Source: Phyto melanocephala
Taxonomy: Eukaryota; Arthropoda; Insecta; Diptera; Rhinophoridae
NCBI GenBank assembly: GCA_941918925.1
Contig: OW799233.1
Location: 46,461,341 to 46,525,340, forward strand
DNA length: 64,000 nucleotides
Direction: 5' to 3'
Part shown: piece after piece, positions 46,723 through 57,650 of the stretch
How the letters are laid out: the number at the start of each line of letters is the position of its first letter
Numbering within the stretch: the stretch's first letter is position 1
Position numbers and translations under genes: made by a program
The notes under the pieces: model-generated
Seen by the model: only the letters and a program-made list of their open reading frames with translations
The model's database searches: none
Told to the model about the DNA's origin: nothing

Positions 46723-46984
46723 CTCAAATATGTTTGCTCTTATTTGCCCCAATTTTTTTTAAAACAATATAAATTTTGTTTTATGGTCACACTAAGCACA
46801 TTTATTTGTCCGTTTTTGTTTGACAAAACAGCCATAAAATAGCGGCAAACAAATATTTCCGAAACATGTTTTTCCTGCGGTCAGACTACAACAAATATTT
46901 GGACTAAAAAAATATTTAATCAAACTGTCAAAAAACAAACATTTATTTGCAATAAAACTCCAATTTTGTATCGAAATTGAAAAT

Positions 46985-48410
46985 ATGGAAGAATTTCTTG
47001 TTTTAAGCTGTGGAGTAGCATCTATGCTATTGTTAGAAGCGGAAAATCGAGAAACGAGTAAAAAAAGTAAAAGAATATGGGTTCGGAAGTGGGTACAACG
47101 TAGAAAAGAAGAAGGATGTTGCGCTAAGTTATTAAGGGAGTTAAGATGTGAAACTCCTGCCTTGTACAAAAACTTTCTGCGTATGAGTGCACCTGATTTT
47201 GACTATTTGGTAAGTATTTATTTCAGATAAGGAGCAGTGCTAATAACAATAATTATAGCTCAAATTGGTGACACCGCTTATAACGAAAAATATAACAAAA
47301 TTTCGTGAGCCAATTTCTCCCTCCGAACGTTTGGCTATCACACTTCGTTACTTGGCGACTGGCGAGAGTTTTAGATCTTTGCAATATATATTTCGTGTCC
47401 CTCATAACACTATTTCTGGTATTATTCCTGAGGTATGCGAAGCAATTTACAAAGTTTTGCAGACAGACTATTTAAGGGTAAGATATGTACAAACATAAAT
47501 ATGTTATAGTTTTCTTTGACTCTTTCAATTTGTTTATTGCAGATACCATCAACTGAAAAGGAATGGAAAGCCATTTCCCAAGAATTTCTAAAACTATGGA
47601 ACTTTCCCAACTGTATTGGAGCACTAGACGGAAAACATGTTGTTATGCTGGCGCCACCGCATTCCGGAAGCATTTACTACAATTACAAAGGTAGCAAGAA
47701 ACACATCTGTAGACTTGGTACATTCCATTGATTTTAACTAATTTATAGGAACACATAGTATTGTACTTATGGCAATTTCCGACGCATCGTATAAGTTTAT
47801 ATATATAGACGTTGGGTCAAATGGACGGATATCTGATGGTGGAGTATTTCGTAAAAGTACATTTAATGAAGCCTTGAGCAACAATAAATTAAATCTGCCT
47901 TTGCCAGAATCACTGCCATCGAGAACTTTGCGTGTTCCATTTGTACTTGTTGCAGATGATGCGTTCGCCTTAACTCCAAATATCCTAAAACCATATAGTA
48001 CGCGTAATATGAATGCAATTCAAAGAGTTTTCAATTATCGGTTGTCAAGAGCAAGAAGAGTATCAGAAAACGCTTTTGGAATTATGTCAGCACGGTTTAG
48101 AGTAATGCGTTGTCCAATAAAACTTGAACCAGTAAAAGCTAGACAAATTACTCTTTCATGCTGCGTATTACATAACTATTTAATGAGTCGAAAAAGTTCT
48201 GTATACTTCAATCCCAACCTTGTCGACCATTACACTGAAGACGGCACTTTAATTCCTGGTGAGTGGCGCAGTGAGCAAAACGACAATAGTTTTCCTACTC
48301 TTCAAAGCCATCGCTCCTATATCGCTCAAGATGTTTCAAAAATAAGAGAAGAATTCTCACAATATTTTGTAGAGGAAGGTGAAGTTCCCTTTCAATATAA
48401 ACATATATAG
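46985..48410 (+). CDS. PIF/Harbinger transposase (four exons, 417 aa)
   Basis: Exons: 46985-47209, 47259-47477, 47543-47690, 47749-48410. They join in phase (225, 219, 148 and 662 nt); introns are 49, 65 and 58 nt with GT..AG ends. The product belongs to the DDE endonuclease family of PIF/Harbinger transposases, which cuts the element at its TIRs and inserts it at TWA. Visible motifs: [16 protein letters not shown] and [16 protein letters not shown] (~95-135, N-terminal HTH-like part); GALDGKH (first Asp, D177); [17 protein letters not shown] (215-230); FVLVADDAF (D267); and [17 protein letters not shown] (Glu, E304), followed by CVLHNYL. A length of ~400 aa is normal for the family. The 49-nt first intron is very short, so that junction is the least certain. 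AATAAA stands at 48435. I see no stop or frameshift in any exon. Confidence 0.88.
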
Positions 48411-48916
48411 TTAACTAGCCCCTTATCTACTTAAAATAAATATTATTATAATTTATAAAAACTATGAGCAACTAAATATGTATATGCACAGCAGACTCGA
48501 CTGCAAAATAAACAAGCACTATATATATTGTGCCGAATCTTTTATACCCACCACCAATTTTGTGTACTTTTATAGCACAGAATTTATTATTTTTTTATTA
48601 ACAGTAGTCGAAATGGAATAATCTCTTTATACTAAAATATTTATCACCCCCACCATATTTTTGGTGGCGGGTATAATGATAAAAAATATTCTGAATTAGT
48701 CATCAGATTTAAAAAAAATACTTTATTTTTAAAAAAAAGGAGATCTTCACATTAAAAAATGAACAAACAAAAATTAACATTTACACAAATTCATATTAGT
48801 ATGTATGTACATACATGTTTAAATTTTAAAATTAAAAAAAAATAAAAAATTCAAATTCTTAAAGTTTGAATTTAAAGTTAAAAATTAAAAAATTAAAGCT
48901 CGATGCGATCAGCTGG
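48411..48916. other. Convergent spacer between the two Harbinger genes
   Basis: About 500 bp of AT-rich sequence holding both 3' ends and a 166-bp Helentron-like remnant. No ORF. Confidence 0.6.
48512..48677 (-). mobile_element. Helentron-like family 1 copy C, internally deleted, inside Harbinger
   Basis: It starts 'acaagcactatatatat', 'tgccgaatcttttataccca' and 'ccaccaattttgtgtac', matching the first ~130 bp of copy B (25648). It then jumps at 'tatcac|ccccaccat' to the other terminus, 'ttggtggcgggtataat'. Roughly 1.9 kb present in copy B is missing. The first hairpin arm is damaged. Because it lies within the Harbinger element it either inserted there later or was carried by it. Confidence 0.75.
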
Positions 48917-49688
48917 TTATTTCATTCTCTCTTCTTCCACGCATTGCAAAAAGAAAATTGTAACTTTATTACGCACTGAAGCTGCCGCCATATTATTTAA
49001 AGTTTTTAATTCACTTAATAAGTAGTTTGAAAAAGTAGCGTTTGGTTCGGAAGTATTTTGGTTGCGCTCTTTAATGGCAGTAACCGCCTCACGCATAGTT
49101 TCAGCAATCTGAGCTGCAGCTAGTTGGCTATTACCAGCCTGTTGTTTACGATGCGTCGCTGCAGATTGCCGTTGTAATGACAATGGCGTTACTGGTGCTA
49201 CATCATGATCGGCAGCTGCAATTAAAGTGTGTGCAATAAGTAGCATTCATTTTTAATATGTATCAATACTTACAATTGTTGTCAGAATCGATTTCAAAAA
49301 CAATATTCGACACGGTTTGTTGTGTTTGCCGGTCTTCGGCACGCCCTATAAAACTCATTGCGCTGTAATACCTCCATTTTGGGGTCTCGATTGCACCCTG
49401 GCCAGATTTTACTTTTGCTCTGCCGGCGTAGCCTCGAAACTGTATCCTTAGGTTGGTCCATTTGGCATTCACATCTGCTACGGCATATTTTTTATCAAAA
49501 TGCTCGGCAATGTTTTGCCAGGCGCTGTCTCGCAACATTTTGTTGTGGTATGCTTCGTCACCAGCATCCCACAAACATTTTTCAGCTTCCACCAAAGTTA
49601 TTAATTTGAATACGTCTTCTTCCTCCCATTCCCTTATAACTTTGGGTTTGGTTCGCAATTTTTTGTTTGCAGGAGCTTCGTTTTCCAT
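48917..49688 (-). CDS. Harbinger MADF/Myb-like accessory protein (two exons, 237 aa)
   Basis: Exon 1 is 49274-49688 (ATG at 49688) and exon 2 is 48917-49215; the 58-nt intron has GT..AG ends and joins in phase (415 + 299 nt). Residues ~21-115 form a MADF (Myb/SANT-like) DNA-binding domain. W21 opens it, followed by VFKLITLVEAEKCLWDAGDE, AWQNIAEHF, then KWTNLRIQFRGY..KVKSGQ and WRYYSAMSFI. Basic KKLRTKPK (9-16) may be a nuclear localisation signal. The C-terminus is alanine/glutamine-rich (SQLAAAQIAETM) with FSNYLLSELKTLN. In Harbinger elements the second ORF binds the subterminal DNA and brings the transposase to the nucleus; here this is inferred from the domain and the linkage. The gene converges with the transposase and its exons are intact. 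Confidence 0.85.
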
Positions 49689-50760
49689 TACTTATTATGA
49701 GCAGAATTAGCTTTTTTATATTAAAAAAATTTGAGAATATTTTAGTTAGCCACGGAATGAAAAATAAAGCAGCAGCTGTTTTTAATTTATTTTAAAAAAA
49801 GTGTGGCGAACTAATCATTTTTTGTATAAAGTTAAATCATGCAAAAACAGCTTAAATAAATAAAGGCATTTATTTAAATTCTGGTTATTGTTAAAACCAT
49901 CATTTTATTTGAATAAGTTAAAAGTGCTTTTAATACCGGGTATAAAAGTGTACAAATTTCGAATGCACTCCAAAAGTTTCGGAGTTGTAAGCATTTTAAA
50001 GTAATTTACATATATGTATAAAAGAGTAACGTGAGTAAATTACTGATTTTTTTAAACTATGATAGAGTAAAAAACTTATTTTTTTGTGCTCCTTACAATG
50101 CAGACATTTGTTTGGGAAAAAATTTTTGTTATACACAAAGGTGATAAAAAGGTACCAAAAAGGGGAAAAACGGAAAAATTTAATTACATAATATTAAACT
50201 ACTGGATAAATTTGAACCAAATTAAAATTTGGAATTGGTAATTTTTAGCTAATAGCAATGAATGGTACTTTTTTTTATTCTTGGTACTTATTGAATTTTT
50301 TGCATTTATAAAATTAGAAATATGAAATTAGGGACCATTGATCTAGGTAAAAATTTAGTTTATTAGTCTGCTGAGTTTATTAGGTGCTACATTTTTTAAT
50401 AAAAAAAAATGTCACTTACCACGCTAAATTTCTACTTATGTGATTGGAAAGAAAGATAATTGTGATTATGCGTGATTACGCTGATCACTTGAGTCTATAT
50501 CTAGTAACAATATACATATATTACATAAAAATATATATCTTCTCCATGTTATTACAAATAAACATTTTTGTTAAGGTTTTTTTAAAAAATAAACTTTTAG
50601 CTTTTAAAAATAAATATGTATATATCTAGGTAGATTTTTATATCAATCTCATTCCGTGATGCTATCACGCATTTTAAAACTTATCTGACTACCAAATATA
50701 ATTTTTTTTTATTAAGTGGTTCATGCATTAAACCATTTTAATTAAGTATGTTTAGTAGTA
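49689..50760. other. Harbinger non-coding right part
   Basis: About 1 kb upstream of the accessory gene, inside the element. It should contain that gene's promoter, but I cannot point to a specific core element. The 61-codon ORF at 50444-50629 is low-complexity. Confidence 0.5.
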
Positions 50761-51037
50761 GACAACACTTCTAACGACAGCTGTTATTTGCCACTGTTTG
50801 CTCTTACAAAAACTTTGTAAGAACAAACAATTATTTGCCTGAAATGCGGAAAAATATTTGCCGGTGAGTGGTCACACTAAGGTCACATTTAAAGCATTTT
50901 TGTTTTATGACAAACAAATTTTATTTGCCGTAATCAGCTGTTTTTTTATTTGCTCTTAAAAAATGTTTTATGGTCACATTACGGCAAAGAAATGTTTGAC
51001 GTTTTTGTGCAAATATTTGACTGGTCTGACCGTACCT
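50761..51037 (-). repeat. Harbinger right subterminal repeats and terminal inverted repeat
   Basis: The 29-bp TIR is 51009-51037. Before it, 'tatttgcc', 'atttgccgg', 'gtggtcacactaag' (about 50872-50885) and 'tatggtcacattacgg' (about 50969) mirror words on the left side. These repeats are probable binding sites for the element's MADF protein or transposase. Confidence 0.75.
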
Positions 51038-51040
51038 TTA

Positions 51041-52070
51041 GCTAAGCATTTAGATGAAAAGAGAGAACTACAAATTTTGCTTAAAAAAAGGGCAAAATGA
51101 TATTGTTAAAACAAAATTGCCAAGGTTCTACAATTTCGTCTTAAATTACTTTAATATTTTGACAACAAACAAAAAAATCCATGATAGGAATTTTGCAATT
51201 TTTGTTTGGCTGCTCAAGAATTCTGTGAACTTTAAACATTTTTTATTCTTAAGATTTTAATGTTTTAAAATGTAGCACAGTAGGGAGAGCAACAGAAATA
51301 ATGTATGACAACCTCAAGCTTGTATTCATTTTTTCAACTTTAAATGGTAAACAGATTTAAATACCAATTTATACAGCGTTGTCATGGTCGACTTTAGAGG
51401 GAAACTAATTTTATAAAATTCATCTAAAAGCAGAAATCTTCAAACAAATTTAAATTAGGCTTTTTCTTAAGATTGAAGATTTTAACAAAATTGTGTAGAT
51501 ATCAAATGCTCTGTAAAGTGGTCGATAACTAAACTTCTAACATGCGCTACATCATAGCCAGCTTAGGCGCCCACCTATTCAAAGTAATCCTTAAGTATTA
51601 CGTTTAGTTTTAAAATTATCATTCAAATAGAGACAATTTCTTAAGATCAAAAACTTTATACTGTCTTTGATTTAAATTTAAAGTTTTACGTTTTTTATAA
51701 AAATATCTTTACAATGAGACATTGGGTCAATTTGGGATGCGGTTAGGCGAGCAATACGTAATTGTGCCTGGAACGGTTTAACATTTATCACATAATGAAA
51801 TATGATATCTAAAAGAGTATTCAAAAAAGCTGAAATAATATTAAAAAATGGTGACACTCAAAAAATGTTTTTTAGAATATTAAAACTATAATTTTAATGT
51901 GCTTTCTAAGAAGTCTTGAAGTAGATACTTTGACAGTTGATAACGGCCATATTTCTGTAGCTACATCTGCCCAATTAACTGTCTTTTATTATTTAGCTTG
52001 CTATGTCAAACCATTATGCAAATAAAAACAATTGTTTTATAAAAGAAGGTCTTCTATTCAGGCAGCGTTC
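51041..52070. other. No gene seen
   Basis: AT-rich spacer; the 68-codon ORF at 51054-51260 has no recognisable domain. Confidence 0.4.
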
Positions 52071-52074
52071 CGCG

Positions 52075-52440
52075 CAATGTTTCATCAAAAGATCATATTC
52101 AGCAATAAGACCCATTCGTAGACGAACTTGTAAGTAAATAAACTAAATTGTGGAATATAAATATACACTAATCCACATGAGATTCAAGAACTTCAAATGA
52201 AGAAGGCACTGTTTGGTGAGGATTTTGGGCTGGGTCGCCGTTTTCAGAATAACGTTTCTCAGGTCAGAACCTTAACCATATTGTTTTAGTCTGCATTGGA
52301 TGATATGAGTATTAACGAAATTTGGTATCAACAGGACGGCGTGGAGATGACTGAATTGTCCACCGACATATTGCGATTTGACCTTGTTAGACTATTTCTT
52401 TTGGTGTTTTCTTAAGCCGTAGGTATGTGTGTTGATAGGC
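52075..52440 (+). pseudogene. IS630/mariner-type transposase fragment, catalytic region
   Basis: Conceptual reading gives AFRAMFHQKIIFSNKTH, the first catalytic motif (F..KIIFSDE.HF) with D changed to N. VNKLNCGI (VNKQNCRIW) follows, then NPHEIQELQM, then FGLGRRFQNN. It ends with MSINEIWYQQDGVEMTE, the second catalytic aspartate (M.WFQQDGAT.HTA). The order is that of a mariner-like transposase but with several stops and no ends. N- and C-termini are absent. It complements the other fragments (2510, 16771, 25792), which lack this middle part, but it is a different decayed copy. Confidence 0.65.
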
Positions 52441-52889
52441 CTTTTAAACGAAAAACAATTATGCACACTTTATTTAATGTTAAAGATAGAAAGCACCTAA
52501 TGAAAGAATATATATCGATATATCCTTTATATTAATAAGCAAGTTGATTTGTTGTACTGTGTTACGTTTATATTATACAACCGATTTTAATAAAACAAAT
52601 ATATATTTATACCATTGGAGTCTAGCTCGTACTGAAATCGGTCGAGTGTTTTATGAGTTATAAGCATTTAAAGTTGCTACTCAACATTAGCAAACCACAT
52701 GTTCATCTATTTATTGGTTCAATTGGTAGATTTTTATTGTTTTACATTACAGTTTTTTTTAGTAAAGACATAGTGTTGTCCCTTTTTCTCTTTTAACGAG
52801 ATGCCGAATAAATTACGTTTTCTGCATAAAAATCAATTACATTTTGCTACTATTTAAAGATATAGTATGTTTCTAGGGATAGTCTTACA
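52441..52889. other. No gene seen
   Basis: AT-rich; may be the diverged upstream part of the repeat that follows. Confidence 0.35.
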
Positions 52890-53299
52890 AAATTTTGTAT
52901 AAATCGGTTACTAACCGACATAGTTATATACAAAAAGAATTTTGATAAATATAATTTTGTTTTAATCTTCTAATTAATTTTTGAACATTTCTTTAGACAC
53001 CAGAATACAAACAGTAGCCTCGAAAGTTGACGACGAGAAAAACTGACAAATTGGTTTGAAACTAACTGAGATATAAGGACAAAAATACTTCGGTGTTTTA
53101 CTTAAAATTACAAGCTAAAACCGAATTTTTTCCGCTTCTGGAAAACAAAGAGGAATGAGATGGTTACTACACTTTGCGTGTGGAATACAGTAAAAACTAA
53201 AAAAAATTAAAATCCAAGACGGCGTCTGATGGAATTTTTTTAAACCCCATCAATATGGGTATCAAAACAGTGAGCTTGACTATAGAATATAGTACACGA

Positions 53300-54215
53300 C
53301 ACTGTTGGTTAAAGTGGCACAATCGTGCCATTTTTGGCACTATTAATTGTTTAATGGCATGATGGCACGCTCAATAAAATTTTGACACTTTTGCAAACAG
53401 TTAAAAAATAAAATTTTTCTTACTTCTTAAGAAATATATTTTTTATTAAAAACAAATAAATGCTTTTTCTCCCTGGAAATACTAAAATACGAAAGTACGG
53501 ACTGCACAGTATTAGCAAATTCTGACATTTTAGTACGTTTATATGTTGGAAAATGTGTTAATCGATCTTAGTTCAAGTACCTGATGGTTCCGCTCAATCG
53601 ATTTTTAATGCTACTATAAACGTGTTACGGGATAATGAAATTCCTATAAAAAAAAAACTGCAGACAGTTATCCGAGGCCTTCGACTCCCTATGCCGTAAG
53701 GTAAGACGTATTCTACGCCAAAAAATTTAATCGGATTTGGTTCAGATAATTAATTGGTTACGATCACGATGGTAAAGAATAATGGTGTGCAGGCTCTGCC
53801 TAAAGAAGTTCAACCAAATTTGGTTGTATCTGCCATAATTTGAATTTAGTGTCCGGCTTCAAGTAAACACTTTATCATCATTAATTCAATCTAAGGATTT
53901 ATTAAAATCCAACTCAAAATGCTGTTATGACAATGGTGTCTTAAAAATGATTACCCAAACAAATGTTACAAATACAATTTTTGTAAACGAGGCTTTACTA
54001 ACTACTTATGTTTAATTTTATTTAACTATATATAGTTAATATATCCCTATATTGGAATATTATTTAATACAATGTATATATTTAATAAATAATTTATCGA
54101 TATAAATTTTTTAAATATTGAAGTCTAAAAATTTTTTTTTGTATATAATAATAAAATTAAATAAATGGATTTAATTTTTTTAAATATGTAGACATGTGTT
54201 TATATTTGTTATGGC
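53300..54215 (+). mobile_element. hAT-like fragment nested in the dispersed repeat
   Basis: About 0.9 kb without counterpart in the copies at 1-440 and 23340-24306. The edges read 'cactgttggttaaagtggca' and 'gttatggcactttta'; 'aagtggca' and 'tggcactt' are inverted, suggesting degraded termini. The precise ends and target duplication cannot be fixed. Confidence 0.4.
53590..53905 (+). pseudogene. hAT-type transposase remnant (central region)
   Basis: Translation in shifting frames gives IFNATINVLRDNEIPIK, then NLIGFGSDN, MVKNNGVQALPKEVQPNLVV and ASSKHFI. This follows the central block of a hAT-related transposase group: '..I..N.IGFASDG.N.MMG..NGV...LK...PNLF...CICHS..LC'. The CICHS segment is replaced by 'AII*', and a short insertion splits the first two blocks. 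Not functional. Confidence 0.6.
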
Positions 54216-54365
54216 ACTTTTAAAAATTAAAAATCAAATACGGCGTCTGAAATAACAAAGAAAATGGCATATAACATGATACATGAAATCTAGGCTAAAC
54301 TACTATATATACATTATAGTGAAGGGTATTATCAGATTTGACTCGGCCGATACTTGTTTTTTTTT

Positions 54366-54811
54366 TTCAATTTTGTTGTTCACAGTTTAATGGATTAAAA
54401 TTGATGATTGGCATTTCTGATCCAGCCAACTATTCCGGGTTCAGCTAGTGAGAATACCCATTATCTTATACCTACTTACTTCGTCTAGGTTCATGATCTT
54501 ACATTTTTTTACAAAGGCAACATTTTATATCGGTACCAAGATTGACGTTTCAATTTAAATTGTGTACTGAAAAATAAAATGGTTTTTATGCAATATTTAG
54601 CTAAGATCATACCAAAACGGTATTTGTAAGTTTATAATTTATTAAAGCTTATTGTCTTCATCGCGTTTGGAAAATACTGACCAAATGTCAAAAAAAAGTA
54701 AGATACGAAATCATTCCACACTTGATCCTAATTTCTAATACTACGTAAATAATTTATTTTTATCAACTACTTATAATTTTGTATCTGTGTTCGTGAAGAA
54801 TTTACCGAATA
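54366..54811. other. No gene seen
   Basis: AT-rich spacer; nothing recognised. Confidence 0.4.
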
Positions 54812-55396
54812 ACAAGTATCGAGAACCTTTTTATACTCTTTATACGTTTGTAATTTTTAAACTATTAATTTGCAACCCTTTAAAAGTATACATATATTCT
54901 AAATCCCATTAGAATTGATTTAGCTAAGTTCGTCTGTTCTTGTGTATGTTAAAATCAACCCATATCATATCAGCTATGCTTTCGAGAATTTTGCTATTGA
55001 AAACCAGTTATGTGGGCATATTACGAGTAAAAATGTAAGCGAGAGAACACTATTGCCATTGTTAAACAAAACAAAGTCAAGTTTTCTTACTAAGCTTTGA
55101 TTACAGTCAAAAACCGGTCTTAAAACCGTTAGAAGTTATAAGTAACAAATATTCTATATAAATTACCCAGATTTAATAATTTCAATAGTATTCGTTTACG
55201 ACCCCATTAAGTATATATGGACATATGTGTATTAAGGTATATTCTGAATCCCTTTAGTTAGGGAAGTCGACTAAGTTAAAACAACAACAAAGACAAGTGG
55301 TCTCTAATATACTAACGTATGTATATGTGCACATGATAGCACAAACTGTGTAAAGGGTAATTACGATTCGACACAGCCGAATATAGCACTCTTACT
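54812..55396 (+). mobile_element. Helentron-like element, degraded
   Basis: Ends with 'aaagggtaattacgatt', a hairpin 'ttcgacacagccgaa' (about 55370-55384) and 'tatagcactcttactt'. Inside are 'gaccccattaagtatatatg', 'tattctgaatcc', 'gggaagtcgactaag' and 'ttcgtctgttcttgtgtatg', the landmarks seen in families 1 and 2 but arranged differently. The start near 54812 is approximate. Confidence 0.55.
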
Positions 55397-57650
55397 TAAA
55401 TGCTATAATCTTACAATTAAAATATTTATTATTAAGAAAATCTTTATTAAACATATTCTTCTCTTTTATTAAATTTTACATTTTTACTTTATTAAATTTT
55501 TGTAGAATTTTCAGTCTTATTTATTTTTAAAAATGCAAACACATTATTATTTTAGCTCTCTTCACTGGCATTAGGGCAATCTTAATTACCAGTCAGTCTT
55601 TCTATAGGGAATCAACCGGTTTTGTTTTTATTTTGTATTCTTTTTATTGTCTTCTTCTTCTTCTTCTTCTTCCCTTCTTTTTCAGGCATAAATCAATGCC
55701 AAGAAGTAACTAACAAAAAAGATGGGAAAGGGGCAGAAAGGAGCGAACTAGAAAACAGAAGTGCATTTTAAAGTTACAGGCAAACGACTTGTGTTTTGTT
55801 GTAACAAACAAAAGACTCTGGATTAAAATGCAAACGCTTGCATGGGGACTGGGGCTGAAAAATGTCGTATATATTTGTTTTAATTTAAGTGAGAGGTCAA
55901 GGTAAAATTGTTTTTTAATTTTTTTGCTCTAGCTAAACAAACATGAAAAATCTCATAAATAATACAATTCAAATTGTATTTGTTGTTCGAATAAATAACA
56001 ATAAATTTATGAATAAATTAAGAGTTGTGTTAAAGAAAAACCAAAAAAATAACTGATAAAGTATGAGCAACAGGTGAGTGAAGTAATGCCATGCCGTTGA
56101 ATTTAGAATTTAAACACAAAAGAAAAAAACACAATTATTTTGCTGTTGTTGACGTTGTTATATTTTTTTTTATTATTTCATTATTTTTTCGATGACGCCT
56201 TATACATATACACACAGGCACAACATATACACATACACTGTTAACACTACTTGTTGCACAAGTTCTAAGGAATTTTATACCTTTAATTTTCAATTTTTCT
56301 TTTATAAATTAAGCAATTTCACCAAATTTATGCCTTTTGGACCTTTAATTTTTCACTATTTTATTACTACCCGTTCTTTTATTACCGTATTTTACCGCTT
56401 TCTATTTATTTATTTTTTTTTCTTCTTTATTTGTTAATTTTTTCTGTTTTTCTTTAATTTGCTTCGTAGTTGTTTATTAAAACAACAACAACTCTACGTT
56501 TTGTACTACGCTACACACTATTAAAACGTTCGTTTTCGATCGCTTGCTCGTTAAGAACTGAATTGTGTTTTGAAACTCCAATTAGTGTTTATTTAGCATT
56601 TCATTATCTAAGTGTTTCTTAATGCTCTCTTTTCAATTCATCAAACGCTCTTTACTAGTAGCTGACTATCTTTGTATTAGTCTTCACTAAAGAGTTATTA
56701 AAATTGCTAGGTTATTAATACAAAGGTTCGTGCCTAGACTAAGTAAAGGCAGTACATTAAGTAACGGCAAGATAGAGTAATGCCAGATCAAAGGTTTATA
56801 AAGTTAAACGAAATGTGTGGAAACCTTAGTAATGTGTGTGATTAAAATAATGTGGTGTATTTAAAAAAGGAAATTTTTGAAAATGTTACTGTTAAAAGCA
56901 TTTGTTTCTTTGATGTAATTAAACAAGACAATTTTTATAAAAAAAAAACTTGTTAATAAATATGCATAAAAATCTACTTTTTTAAATAAATAGTGTAAAA
57001 TGTTCTGAATGTATTTTTTTTTTCTCAAACTATTTATTTAATGTAGTATTAAACTGATAAAATATTTTTCGTTTTAAAATGAATATTGTTATCTTTATCT
57101 CATTCTACTGTGTTTCAGTTGGAAAGATAAGCAACTTATAGCCTCTTTCCTAAGAGCTTTGCATACATTTGAACTTCCTAATTTCGCTGTCTCTTTGCTT
57201 TTAAGTTTATTTTTTAAAGAAATTAATACAAATAAAGTTAAAAGTTTTCACCAGTAACATTGATCCACTTAAAGTTTTTGTACTGCCTGTTTAACAATAC
57301 TTTAACAATTTTATAATACACAATTCATGGTACATTAAATGATAAATATTTACTGAGATGTAAACGCTAAGAAGATAAGGGTGAAGAAAAACATTTAAAT
57401 TACCCTACAAGTGGCTGCAAAATTTTATATAAATAATAACAACCATTATTTAAGACAACGTTTGAAGGTGAGCAAATGAGAAGAAATATTAAAGTTATAT
57501 ACTGCACTGAGGTTAAGATTTATTAGACTTAAAGCAGTGGGTACCTTGATTATATTTTGGGGAGGCATTTAAAATAAAAAAATACAATTTTTACTTGGTA
57601 AAAAAGGCTGTTCTTTGTCAAAGTGCATTGCAACTTTTATTAGATTCATA
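55397..57650. repeat. No gene seen; AT-rich spacer with CTT microsatellite
   Basis: 'cttcttcttcttcttcttc' near 55651-55670. The rest is AT-rich with no recognisable gene; the 81-codon ORF at 56192-56437 is T-rich low complexity. Confidence 0.45.

Larger units (their letters stand above)
46691..51040 (+). mobile_element. PIF/Harbinger transposon, apparently autonomous
   Basis: The element is 46694-51037 (4,344 bp). Its 29-bp terminal inverted repeats are perfect (they begin 'aggtacggtcagaccagtca') and are flanked by TTA on both sides (46691-46693, 51038-51040), the standard PIF/Harbinger target. Subterminal regions carry repeated 'atttgcc/ggcaaat' and 'ggtcacactaag' words on both ends. Two convergent genes encode a DDE transposase and a MADF/Myb-like protein, the pair that defines autonomous Harbinger elements. 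All exons are open and splice sites are canonical. A small Helentron-like remnant lies in the spacer. Perfect ends plus open frames indicate a recent insertion. Confidence 0.9.
52890..54365 (+). mobile_element. Second copy of the large dispersed repeat, interrupted
   Basis: It shares with 23340-24306 the order 'aaatcggttactaaccgac', 'aattggtttgaaactaac', 'cttcggtgtttt' and 'aagacggcgtctg', later 'atacggcgtctgaaataac' and a 'gtgaagggtattatcagat' end with a decayed 'ctcggccgatacttg' hairpin (about 54325-54355). A hAT-like fragment separates the two tandem units. Confidence 0.55.

Noticed and set aside
47227..47258. Alternative acceptor 'tttcag' at 47221-47226 for the first transposase intron
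   Set aside because: It would leave a 17-nt intron; the acceptor at 47258 keeps the frame and gives the family-like residues around the junction.
49358..49710. Plus-strand ORFs over the MADF gene
   Set aside because: Antisense shadows of the conserved minus-strand exon.
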